This document shows, piece by piece, positions 13,851-24,926 of a stretch of 64,000 nt of DNA. Each line of letters starts with the position of its first letter. Position 1 is the stretch's first letter. Position numbers and translations under genes: made by a program. The DNA comes from Vitis vinifera (taxonomy: Eukaryota; Streptophyta; Magnoliopsida; Vitales; Vitaceae). Under the pieces are notes generated by a model. The model was given only the letters and a program-made list of their open reading frames with translations, was not told where the DNA came from and searched no databases. The stretch covers positions 881,001 through 945,000 of the forward strand of contig NC_081818.1 in the NCBI RefSeq assembly GCF_030704535.1, given 5' to 3'.

Positions 13851-14360
13851 TAATTTAAAATGTCATATCATATTTATGACATAATTGAAAAATAATTGAG
13901 TTGAGGACAACCTATAAAAGATGGTCAACATGTTTATATTAATTCATAAACATTGGAAAATAAATATGTATTTTTTGTGTCAATACAAACTTTAATGCAA
14001 ACAATATTAATTTAAGAACATAAAGATAATACAATTAATACAAAGGTGTATGAGGTTCTAACGGTTAAACATACCTATATCCAAAATGAGAGAAAATATT
14101 TCTACTATATGGTAGAAAACATTATAAAAAATAAAATCAGATATAGTTATTGGGTTCCCAAATCTCCCGTTTTTCCTTACATCTTTATCCACTTCATATA
14201 TTATTTACAAACTTATCTTCATTTCATATTTTTTTTCCCCTTATGACTTATAATATTTATAATAATATTTTCAATAACCTTCCTTATTTTATAAGAAAGT
14301 CTAATATTAAAATAATATATTAATGTAAGAAATATTATGTATAATATTCTTTAAAAAAAA

Positions 14361-14988
14361 GGGACCAATTGTTTTTTGGACCTAGTTGGATCAAAAAATT
14401 AAGTTTTAGTCCATATAAATTTATCATTTAAGTCAAAAACTTAGAAGAAGTGTGAAAATTGAGAAGAAGGATATGAATTTTTTATATTTCAAAAAATGAC
14501 CTTTATTGACTATGAAAAAAAAGAAGTAGAAAAACATTAATTTAAATTTTATTTCTTTTGTAAACCTCAATAAAATTTAATTTAATTTAGTGATTTGAAA
14601 AAAAAAATACACTATTTTCCAAAAAAATAAAAATAAATTATTATTATTATTATTATTTAAAAATCAAACATCTTTGGAAAAAATATATTTTTAAAATTGT
14701 GTATATAAAAATAACTAAAAATATGTCAATTTTATTTTTTTAAATGATATATTTTTAAAATATATATATTTTTTAAAAAATTAGTTTTCTAAAAATAATA
14801 AATTTTTAGAAAAATTATTAAACAAAATTAAAATAAAATTTTTTATCAAATTATGATAGAAAATACTCAAAATAGTTTTGAATGATATATTGGTCTCTTC
14901 ATATTTTATATCATTTTTATCAATTATGCAACTTTTATAAGCAAAATCATAATTTTTGGATCCAACTGGTCCACAACACAATTGTCCC
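14361..14988 (+). mobile_element. Non-autonomous TIR transposon (628 bp)
   Basis: The element starts GGGACCAATTGT and ends ACAATTGTCCC. The two ends are inverted repeats of about 46 bp, sharing TGGACC, GTTGGATC and AAAAATTA in the same order. It is flanked on both sides by TAAAAAAAA (9 bp), a size compatible with Mutator-like target duplications, although the low complexity of the flank leaves 8 bp possible. The interior is AT-rich and non-coding. A second copy in opposite orientation occupies 1-427. Confidence 0.8.
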
Positions 14989-15968
14989 TAAAAAAAAATA
15001 ATTAATACTAGTTTGGAATTTGGTAGACATTCCAACGGAATTAGATTTCTCAATCAAGTACTTATAATAATAGACCTTTTTCTCATGCATTATTTGATGT
15101 TACTATATAGTTTAAATTCAATAAAGTCATCATTTTTCATATTAATAGGTTAGAGGATATTGATGGGCATGAGGATTAAAGTTTACAGGGGAAGGCCCAC
15201 AAAAATTAAAATATTAATTAATTAATTTAAATAAAGGAAAAAAAAAATATAGAGGGAGATGCAATGAATTATTGCAAATATAAAACTGAATCTTTTTTCA
15301 TGTATTTAGTGGGAATGACTGATGACCCATTTGATTGATGTGATTTCAGTCAGAATTGAGTCTTAAAATAAAAATTAAAATAAAGCTTAAATTGATACAA
15401 ATTTTCAATCATATCATGTGAGAACATGTGGAAAATGACACCTTTTTTGGGTCGTTGCTGGCAAGAATCCAATTCACTTTAATTTGAAAATAATCATAAT
15501 AATAATAAATAAACAATTGGAATTTTAACATAAAAGTTTTTAATCCATTAATCTCAACCTTATAATGTTAAAAAATCATTAATATTTTTTTAGAGAAACA
15601 TTTGATAAGCGATCCTCATTCAAACATTTTTTTAAGAAAACATTTCCATCAAAAACATTTTGAACAAAATCACTATTGAATATATCATAAAAGTTTCTTT
15701 TGATCGTCATTTTTATTAAATGGTTTTTAATTTTGAAAGTGTTTTTAGAAAAATTTAGGAAATATTTTTAAAAAATTTAAAATCATTTATAATATTCTTT
15801 TGAAAAAACGTTTTATAGGTGATTCTTAAAAAAAAAAAATTAGATAAAATATTTTTACTGGAAACACCATCAAACGTTATCTAAAAAAGGTTGAAAATCT
15901 AAATCTGGAAATGTAACCCACCATCATTCTTTGACCTTATTTTGACAAAATGTCATCACTCAAATGAT
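14989..15968. other. AT-rich intergenic DNA
   Basis: No gene is supported. The part 15580-15900 has short A/T-rich blocks such as AACATTTGATAAGCG and CATCAAACGTTATCT, which may be another decayed miniature element, but I could not pair its ends. Confidence 0.4.
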
Positions 15969-16405
15969 AAAGGGTATTTATATAAAATATTGGTTACTTT
16001 TCAAATAAAAACACGAAAAATATTAGATTTGTAAATTTATAAATTATTTCATATATTTTTACCAATTATTTCTATTTTCAAATGTAATTAGTATATCGTA
16101 AAAATAATACCCATCTGGTATTTTGAATACATGTAATAAACTATACAACGAAAAGATATAAAATATGTGAACAAGATTATAAAAAATATAACTATAAGGT
16201 TTTGAAAAAAGATAGAAAATCTTCATAATGATTCAAACTATATACCAAAATTAAAATATTGAATAAAATATAAAATAGTTAAAATGAATTATAAAATCTA
16301 GAAATATTTGGTTAAAAATGATGAAATAATCCTTAAATTGGAAATCTAACTTTTCCCATATTTTTTTCTGAAAAAGTAACCAATTTTTAACATAAATACC
16401 TTTTT
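15969..16405 (+). mobile_element. Miniature element with ~60-bp terminal inverted repeats
   Basis: The left end (AAAGGGTATTTAT, then ATTGGTTACTTTT and TTAGATTT to about 16030) is repeated in inverted orientation at 16341-16405 (AAATCTAA, then AAAAGTAACCAAT and ATAAATACCTTTTT). The arms match over about 60 bp with few differences. The 310-bp interior is AT-rich and non-coding. Target duplication is unclear, perhaps a TA or TAA. Confidence 0.75.
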
Positions 16406-18000
16406 ATATTTTAAGTATTTATATGTAGGTTTTGAAAGACAATTATTTTTACAAGAAAATGATGAGGACATTTTTGTCCAAATAATACGGAAAAAGGGTG
16501 GGAGATTAAATTTCAAAAATTGGATTTTAAGAGACCCTTTTAATCAAATATAAGAAAATAGAATTCAAATATAAAGAAATGATAAATATTTGGATCATAA
16601 AACCAATGTTTATTGGGTAACACCTACATAAAGGAAAAATCATATTAAAACCTTTTAGATGGCTTTTCAGATTATAATGTTTTTAAAAACATATTCTTAA
16701 AAACATCTTTTAAAAGCTTTCATTTTCAATGTCCAAGGGGCCAAGACTAATCACTAAAATTTCAAATCAATTTAGGCAAGTGTCTGTGCAGTGGGGCCTG
16801 GATACACCTAGTATGAATAGACCCATCCTTGGATGATTGCATGAACTGTTTTTTTGTATAGATATGTAACATTCTAATTCTACTGGGTAAAAATTGAGAA
16901 TGGCTATTTCCACAATGACTTGAGAATCAAAACACTTTTTCTTGAATGGGAAAGCATGATTTTGGATTTTATTTTCTTTCTCCAAGTTTCTTGGGCATTG
17001 TTTATGGTTAAATTATTTTTAGTAAAACCGATTTCCCGAAAAATCATTTTTCTAACGTTTCTTTTAGAAAACACTTTTTATATTAAAAAAATTTTAAAAT
17101 ATTATCAAACAGACTCTTAATTCATGTTTCGTAGAAATTAAATATAAGATTATAATTTAAAATTTAAAATTATATATGTTTTTTTTAAATTTAAAAACAA
17201 AAATAAGAAAGTGGATCCAAACAAAAACTAACTATTAAATTTATGATCAAACTAAGTTAGCTTCTAAGGTGTATATGATATGACAAACACATCCTCATAA
17301 TGTTTGGCAAATGGTTTTCAATTTAATAAAATAATTTTTTTATTAAACTATATGATAACTTTTAATGCAATTTGATCTAAAAGGCAACATTTTTTTTTTC
17401 TTTCAAACACATGCTATAAAATTCCTAGTAACCCTAAAAAGTTAATCCAAGATTCCAAATCAATATCCCAATATTTCAATTTCTCATCAAGAGATGAATA
17501 GAGGGGGGGAGAGCACATTCCAAGAAAACCTCCAACCTTTTGAGGGAAACAACGCACAACCCAAATCCCATTTCCCAAAACTAAAAAGAATTTCCATAAC
17601 ACAAAGCCCACACTTCCCCAAACACCCTTGAGAAGAGACATTTCTAGATCCACATCAATAACCCACCTTGAAAATTGAGTGTGTGGGTGAGAAGGAGAAG
17701 AAAAAAAAAAAAAAAAGGAAAAAAAAAGAACTTTTCTCTTCCATCCATCAATCCCAACGCCAAGAAAACCAAAACCCCATGAAGGAAAAAGCAAGAAAAT
17801 TGAGGAAAATTAGTGGGAAAGCATAAAATAAAATAAACCCCAAAACCCTAAAAACCCCCAAAACCCCAAACAGCCTCTCCATCATTTCCCACAGCCCAAT
17901 GCCCCCACACTCCCATCATTTTCAGTTGGACAAGTGAAAAAAGTAAAAAATAAATAAATAAATAATTAAATAAATAACGTTACTTAAAAGCTAACAAAGA
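16406..18000. other. AT-rich intergenic DNA and upstream region of kelch gene
   Basis: There is no gene. From about 17400 the sequence becomes rich in CCCAAA/CCCTAAA-like blocks (for example 17838-17865) and A runs, and from 18000 in CTCTCTCC tracts. This looks like the promoter and leader of the kelch gene at 18446. Confidence 0.45.
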
Positions 18001-18184
18001 AAGTTCCCTCTCATTCTCTCTCTCCCTCCCTCCCTATCTCCCTCTCCCTCAATAGTCATATTCCATGATTTTACATCACTTGTTATATTCTTCAAACCTA
18101 CACCACACCTATGCATGTGTATCTTCTACTCATCTCGGATGGCTTTGTATTGTAGAGAAAATAAACAAATAAATATGGATAGAC

Positions 18185-18376
18185 ATGTTGTTTTCACCAC
18201 AACCTTCTGTTGCTGTTGGTTGCCACAGTGATTTAGACTTGAAAGCTCCCATCTTTTCATGTCTATTGACACTGATAGTTGATATATCACTTGGCTTGTT
18301 CATGTCCTCTTTTGACCCTCTATTTCTTTCTTTCTTTCACTGTTTTCCCATCCTTGTCAATAAGCAGTTGAATTAA
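18185..18376 (+). other. Upstream open frame in the kelch leader
   Basis: A 63-codon ATG frame lies 70 bases before the kelch start codon, in the probable 5' leader, with shorter ATG frames just before it. If the leader starts near the CT tract at 18000-18050 and is unspliced, ribosomes would meet these first, which often lowers main-frame translation. The peptide itself shows no known motif. Confidence 0.3.
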
Positions 18377-18445
18377 TCTAAACTTGAGAGAGGAAAGAGA
18401 GGGGGAGGGGTAGGAGGAGGGGGAGAGGCCAGAAGAAGAAGATTA

Positions 18446-21400
18446 ATGGGTTCTCTTGGAGGTGAGACTGCAAAGAAGAAGGCAATGTGGCTCTACCCAA
18501 AGGTTTTGGGGTTCAACCCTTCTGAGAGATGGGGTCACTCAGCCTGCTATTCTCATGGGTTGGTCTATGTTTTTGGGGTATGTAAAGCCAAAACCTCCCA
18601 CCTTTTTCTCTCTATTCCATAATTTTGATTGTGTTTGGAACTGGGTTTTTCTTTGATTACAGTTTTCTTGGGTTCTCTTCATTGATTTTAATTCTCTGAC
18701 TTCACTGCTGAAGTGGTTCTTTGGTTTGTGATATGTTTATCTTTGGTTAGGGACAACTGGTCTTTCTTCATTGCCTTCACTTCTTTGCCATTTTTTCCTC
18801 ATTTCTCTTCTATTTAAATGACATCTCAACTTTGTTTTTGTCATAGTTTCTCTTATCAGTGGGACAGTTGGGTGGTAGCTTTACATTTAGTATCCTTCTT
18901 CCTTCATATAGAAATGAAACCTTGCCCTCTATTTCTAACTTCATTTTTTCCCTTTCTTTGTAGTTAAATTTTCATGGGTTTATGATAAGAGACTTCTTCA
19001 TGAGATAGATGTTTTCTTGTGTATGAATTTGGCTATATGTTTTCCCCCCGTGTTTCATTTGGTTACTGAGAAAATGGAATGAGAAAAGGGAGAATTTGGA
19101 AGAAGCTTTGGTTTTCCACCTGTAATTCTATGTTTTGATGCATCCCTTTTTTCTTAGTTTCTTCAATCTTTGGATCTCTACAATTTAGTGTGTAGGCTAA
19201 GTTAATGTTCATAGGAAGAGAAAAAGAACAAGAAATTTTGGTGTCATAGGATGATAGTGGTGGAAAATGGAGAGCTGGTCTTGAATTTCTATAGTATTCA
19301 GCATTTTCTTTCTTGCCTAGAAGATTTCTTGTAGTTGAATCCATTTTCTTAGCACTTATTTTCCTATGAAAAGTGTTTCTTTCCTCCAATCTACACTTCA
19401 GTTCAATGGGAAAATTTAGACTCCAATGGGAAATCTTGGACTTCCTCCTTTCATGGGCATTTCATAGATTTGTGTCAAACAGAGTGGTTTTCCCCATTCC
19501 ATGACTTGCATCTAGAGGACCCAAAATTTTGGTTGTGGATTAGATGATTTGAACTGATGGGTACTTCTAAATTGTTGAAAAACAATAAAAAACTTCATGA
19601 AAACTAGTTTGTAGATTGGTGATGGCTATTCAATTTGGTCATCCTGTTGATGTTCATATCCAAAAACTTGGAAATAGGGAATAATTAACCCCTGAGCTGT
19701 GATTTAGTTGATTCCCGTTGTCTGCTTGTCTCAGGGATGTTGTGGGGGTTTGCATTTCTGTGATGTCCTCGTGCTGAATCTCGACACTATGGCTTGGGAC
19801 ACCCTTGTGACAACAGGTCAGGGGCCAGGTCCAAGAGACAGCCACAGCGCTGTAATTTTGGGGCAGCGGATGATAGTATTTGGCGGTACTAATGGCTCAA
19901 AGAAGGTGAATGATCTTCACATACTCGATCTTGGTTCAAAAGAGTGGACAAGGCCTGAATGTAGAGGCGCTCCGCCTTCTCCTCGTGAAAGTCATACCGC
20001 CACTCTTGTTGGTGATGAGAAACTAGTGATTTTTGGGGGGAGCGGAGAAGGGGAAGCGAATTACTTAAATGATTTCCATGTTCTCGACCTCAAGACCATG
20101 AGATGGACTTCTCCTGAGGTGAAGGGAGATACTCCTGCCCCTAGGGATAGTCACAGCGCTGTAGCGATAGGGAACAAGCTCATTGTTTATGGCGGGGACT
20201 GTGGTGATCGGTATCATGGAGACATTGACATTCTTGATATGGACACGCTAACTTGGTCAAGGGTATGAACTTCCCCTTGCCCTGTCTCAAAGTTTTCAGT
20301 ATCATGTCAAATACTTCAAATTCATACCAATTTTGATCAAATTTGTAGAATAATACTCTACATTTTTTCTTTTGTGGTTCAGTTGTCAGTTCAAGGATCT
20401 TCGCCTGGTGTTCGAGCAGGGCACGCTGCAGTTAGTATTGGAACAAAGGCAAGTCAGACACTAGGGAAAAAAAATCAAGTGTTTGATGAGGTCACATAGC
20501 TATTAATCCCACACCAATTTGCAGGTCTATATCATCGGAGGGGTTGGAGACAAGCATTACTACAACGATGTCTGGGTCCTCGACGTGATTACTTGCTTGT
20601 GGAACCAGCTTGAGATCCGGGGCCAGCAGCCACAAGGCCGGTTTTCTCACACAGCCATTGTCACTGACTCTGACATTGCCATCTATGGAGGGTATGCTTC
20701 TATAAACAAAAATTAGTGTAAAAGTCCTATATAAATCTCATCTTCTGTCCATTCACTGATTTAAGTACTTGCAGGTGTGGCGAGGACGAGCGTCCCCTCA
20801 ATGAATTGCTCGTCTTGCAGCTTGGATCTGAGCATCCTAATGGCCGCTATAACATTTCATTGTGCAAAATATTTGGAAATCATTGGAGCCATGGAAAGAG
20901 ACGGTTCCATAGAGAAGCTGAAAGCAATTCAGTAAGAAACAACAACGAATTAATTAACCGGTCTCATTTACATTTTACATCTGCTTATTGTAATTTGTGC
21001 TTTTGGAGTAGAAGACTATGCTTTTTGGGAATGATGTGGAGGTAGTAAGAAAGGATGCATGCGAACCAGAACTAGAATCAAACCGATCTGTTCGTTTTAG
21101 CTCAGGTTTGTTCCAAACAGAAAAACCATGTTCATGTCCTCATTTTGAGTAATTCGAACTCAATTTTTTTTCTATTTTCTTGTAGATACTTTGCATCCAA
21201 AGAGGAGGAGAACCGGGAATTTGAAGGGGTGGGAGTTTGAGTCTGAGCAAGAAGAGCATTCTCTTTCACTGTCGCAGAGTTCATCTCCATCACAGTCTGA
21301 TCAAGAACAGACCCCAATTGGGAAGGCCACCGACTCCTCCATAGCAGCCTCTCTGGGAGTGCCTCTCTTCAGGCAGCCGAGCAATAGTCAAGCTAACAAT

Positions 21401-22121
21401 GTCTCTAGCAAACAGAAAGAGCCTAGAAGCGTTGACCAATCATCCCGACATGATATCTGTTTCTTGGGAGAACGTCAAAACCAGCAAAAGCCCGAAAACT
21501 TTCAGAGACAACAGCTACAGTACCACCAGCCTCCAGAACAGAAGCCCCTGGACCTGGTACATTACCAATTTTCATGGGGAATCATGGCTTGTTTGTTTCC
21601 ATTTGTTCATAATGTACTTACCAACTATCTCTTCTTAGATTGGAGCTGAGATCCGAGGGAAAGTCGATGGAGCCTTCGACTCCGGCTACCTGATGACTGC
21701 AACTGTAAATGGCCAGATTTTCAGAGGAGTCTTATTCAGTCCTGTAAGCCCAAAAACTCGACCATCAAATCCCATTTCCTCGTTCTTTTTCCGGGTTTTA
21801 ATCTATTTTCTCGATCAGGGACCTGCAATGGTGTCAAGGGGCATTGTTCTAGGCCAAAGTGCTTCGTCTCCAATGGCCCACGTTGCAGTGACAAGGCCAT
21901 GTCCAAAGCTCATTCACGCAGAGCCATCTCTTTTCAAGCCTTCCCAGCAGGCCATAGCATTCCCCGTCCCGGAATCCGGGCAGGCCTACAGGCAAGCCGT
22001 AATTGCTAGGCCATCTCCGGTGGTCAGATCAATAACTCCGGCACACCCAAAACTCAGAACCGACCTTCAGGGTGTGGTTCTGACCCTGGGAGGTCCTGGA
22101 AGCAGCCATGGTGGACTGTAA
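18446..22121 (+). CDS. Kelch-repeat protein with C-terminal extension
   Basis: Nine exons join in frame to 640 aa: 18446-18577, 19735-20262, 20383-20448, 20525-20691, 20775-20931, 21012-21105, 21186-21556, 21639-21743 and 21819-22121. Residues ~25-345 form about six kelch repeats, seen in units such as GPGPRDSHSAVILGQRMIVF and recurring paired Gly with spaced Trp, as in a beta-propeller. Residues ~350-505 are Ser/Gln-rich and likely disordered, with a basic HPKRRR stretch. A separate C-terminal block begins at ~506 (IGAEIRGKVDGAFDSGYLMT) and may be a small folded module. Kelch propellers are usually protein-interaction platforms; the partner is not evident here. The family resembles Arabidopsis galactose-oxidase/kelch proteins such as At5g18590, by memory only. 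Intron 3 starts with GC, not GT (20449). Most of the coding part lies after an unusually long first intron of 1.16 kb. Confidence 0.9.
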
Positions 22122-22890
22122 ACCCTAAATTAATCAAAATTTCACTTGTTTTTGATCCTTTTATCCTCTTGTAAATCTTTGAGAAAGTGTTCTTTGTTTT
22201 GAATTAGTAGGATTGATTTGAATTCAGGTCTGGATTAGGTAAGTTAGCTGTAATATTAGGAGTTTGTGTGACAAAAGACTAAGTGTAATATTAAGAGTTT
22301 CAACATATATTAACTTTTTTTTCCTGTGATTGTTGTTACTAATGGAAATTCAATCATATAAACTACTACTAATTTAGAAAATTAGTGGAATCTTTTTCTC
22401 TTCTTTTTATGGGAGTGTTTGGTAATCCAGAATATGAATGAAAATACGACTCAGGAATTATTTTATTATAACACTCATTAATCTATTAAAATTATTTTAT
22501 TTTAAAATAAAGTTGAATATAACCTAATCTATATATATATATATATATAAAATATTATTTGTGTTACAAAAAATAAGAATATATATATTTACATGGAAAA
22601 CCTAAATATGAAAAATCACGAGTAGAAGATAAAAAATTCATTATATCAAAAAAATGATACATAAAAAAACTTTTATAATTTTATTTTTATGTCATCATAA
22701 ACTTTTCGAATAGGATTAAATAGAATTCAGATCATCAAACACAAACAAATTAAAAAAAAATGTATTATTTTATCAATAAATTATTTACATAATTTCAGCA
22801 ATTTCACTATATCAAAATGTAAAAAGAGGGTGGCTAACTCGCTATGTTAAAAATAAAATAAAATAAAAATAAAAATAAAAATAAAACGGA
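22122..22890. other. 3' flank of kelch gene and AT-rich spacer
   Basis: The first ~200 bases are the probable 3' UTR and poly-A region of the kelch gene. The rest is AT-rich with a TA microsatellite near 22530. No gene is visible. Confidence 0.4.
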
Positions 22891-23410
22891 GGATGAAGAG
22901 AGGAAGTGTAGATGGGTGGGCGTTGATTCCCTGGGGCCCCACGGAGTACGAAGATTTGGCGGTGGTGACGTGTAATATGACAACAATTTATAAATTAAAA
23001 ATAAAAAATTAATTAATTAAAAAAGGTGGGTTGGGAGGAATGGGAGGCTCCCGCGCATCCCGCGCGATGCTGTCGAGGTGTCAGGAGTCAAAAAAATCAA
23101 CCGTCTGATGTGTCTGCCACGTCATCCATGAGTGGGTGGGCGTTGTCAAATCACAAGTCTTCCGTAAAGGGTCTCGTCAACGTGACACCTCTACTGACGT
23201 TGATGACGTCATCCATGTACCCTCCACTCTGGCTGCTCTGCCACCTCACCTGATTCCTCTCCCTTCCCCTCCTCCGTACTCCAGTACTGCCCTCACGTGT
23301 CGACCTTCCACTGGGCGCTTCCTCCCAGGCCAGTCCTTCCCACCCAAAAACGGCGTCGTTTCCATCCTCCATCCATTGTGCCATGTTTTTCTTCTTCCGT
23401 AACTTTCAAA
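22890..23410. promoter_or_regulatory. Orphan GC-rich island with ACGT-core motifs
   Basis: This 0.5-kb island is far more GC-rich than the surrounding DNA. It contains several ACGT-core motifs: the palindrome TGACGTCA at 23204-23211, CACGTGTC starting 23294, CCACGTCATCC near 23118 and GGTGACGTG near 22966. It also carries the 14-mer AAACGGCGTCGTTT at 23348-23361, which occurs upstream of the PPR gene on the other strand. Such motifs bind bZIP factors in known plant promoters. No reading frame with a recognisable product starts on either side, so this is a promoter-like island without an identified gene. Confidence 0.45.
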
Positions 23411-24160
23411 TGATTCACCAGCAGAAATCACGTGTTTTGAAATAATATTTGCAGAAAAATATTTTCGGGAATATCAAAAAAGTATTTATTCCTTGCGGTT
23501 TCAAAGATTTATGTAAAATAAAATTAATTTTTATTTTTTAAATAATTATTTTATACAAATTGGAGTGATTACTTTTTTTCAAAACATAAAATAAATTATT
23601 TTATATAAGAGCTACTAAATAAAAAATAAAATTAAAAATTAATAAATTATTTTTTACCCTCTTATCTAAATGGAGTTCATTTATTTTTTTATAAATTAAA
23701 TAATTTTAAAATATATAAAATTTTAATTATATTTGATTTCCTTTCTTATTTGAAATATTAAACCAAGTTTTAAAAACTGTTTTATAATATTTTATAAAAT
23801 AAAATTCTATTTGAAAATTTAAAATGTTTTTAATATATTTTTAAATATGTTTTATAAATAAATTTTATGTTTAATATTTTATTTTTAATCATTTTACATA
23901 TTTATATAATTATTTTTTAAAATAATTCTCACAAAATAAGTGAAAACAATTAAAAAATATTTCCATAAAGTAACTTGTATTTTCTTGAACAAAAAATGAA
24001 ATATAATTTTTAATTGTCAAATATGTTTTTGTTTTTGTTTTTTTGTTCTTGAGAATATAAAACTATTTTTTAAAATAGGGAACAGACCCGTTGTTTAATT
24101 TTATTTTCCTTCATATCTTAGTTATTTCCTAAAACCAAAGATAGGGTTAAGAATTATGAT
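23411..24160. other. AT-rich spacer
   Basis: AT-rich DNA containing copy E of the dispersed repeat (23768-24092). Nothing else is recognisable. Confidence 0.45.
23768..24092 (+). repeat. Dispersed AT-rich repeat, copy E
   Basis: The core is AATATTTTATTTTTAATCATTT near 23874, then CATATTTATATAATTATTTTT and AATAAGTGAAAACAATTAAAA, as in copies A and D more than 10 kb upstream. The right end reads TAAAATAGGGAACAG. Confidence 0.5.
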
Positions 24161-24169
24161 TTCAAATTT

Positions 24170-24735
24170 GGGGCCATTAGCTAGCATGGGGCCAAGTCCA
24201 GTTAGTTTTACATTGGGCTTTTCCAACCAAATATTTCATTGGGCCAAGCCAACCGTACTTGATTAATGATACCAATGATCAAGAATTAATAAATAAATAA
24301 AATAAAATAGGGCTCATTTGGCAATATTTTGCCACCCAAGAAGATAGTGCTACCCAAGTAGTTAATGGATGGTCCTGACAGGCCCAATAAGCCTGATCTG
24401 AAATTCAAGGCCCAAATTGGAGCCCAGTATGGATTTGGGCTTTTAGGCCCATTTCAAACACTCTTCTCTCCTCCCTCATCCCAAGCCCATCAAATCCACT
24501 TAATTCATTTATAGATTATACCAAACAGGGTCTAAATTGTTTACACAGTAGTATTTATTAAATCTAAGTTATTTAGAAAAAAATATTTATTAAATTTAAC
24601 AAAAGAGTTTTTGACTTCTCAAAAAGTCAATCCGAATGAGATATGGACATGAGGCGGGTCGAGGATAGAAGTGGTTCCAAACTACCCAAAATAAGCCCAC
24701 AAGGCCCAAAGTAGGTGGGGCCTGGCCCATTCCTT
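24170..24735 (+). promoter_or_regulatory. Promoter of heme-domain gene with clustered site II (TGGGCC/GCCCA) motifs
   Basis: At least ten GGGCC/GGCCC or GGGCT/AGCCC cores lie in about 550 bases, for example TGGGCC at 24240, and further copies near 24382, 24412, 24422, 24438, 24454, 24695 and 24705. Site II motifs of this form are known TCP-factor targets in plant housekeeping, ribosomal and organelle-protein genes. The cluster ends about 190 bases before the ATG at 24925, a normal promoter distance. Confidence 0.55.
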
Positions 24736-24875
24736 CAATTCAATTTCAATATATGATAAGTCAAAACAGTAATTTCGCACAGTCGTCGTCGCCCCCTGGG
24801 CGGCGGCGCCGGTCTAACCTCCCTATTAATACAGACCAACCTCCTCAATTCGACGTCTCAACATTTCCTCCCGAG

Positions 24876-24926
24876 CGTCGTCGTTTCAACAAGCGTCGTC
24901 GTTTCAAAAAACGTCGTCGTTTCAAT
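24876..24926 (+). repeat. 18-bp tandem repeat (x3) ending on the start codon
   Basis: The unit CGTCGTCGTTTCAA recurs at exact 18-base steps (24876, 24894, 24912), and the last copy runs into the ATG at 24925. It lies in the 5' leader. CGTCGTTT is also the core of the 14-mer at 23348 and of its reverse complement upstream of the PPR gene. Confidence 0.85.

Larger units (their letters stand above)
9480..14360. other. AT-rich intergenic block with dispersed repeats
   Basis: Almost 5 kb of very AT-rich DNA with no supported gene. It contains at least four copies of a dispersed AT-rich repeat (listed separately), a short tandem repeat at 12571-12691, a small GC-richer patch at about 11985-12065, and a CT-rich stretch with a G-box at 13240-13480 that resembles a promoter or leader without a gene behind it. 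Confidence 0.5.

Noticed and set aside
17414..17794. 126-codon minus-strand frame
   Set aside because: Low-complexity Phe/Ser/Gly content across a poly-A run in the kelch upstream region; no family resemblance.
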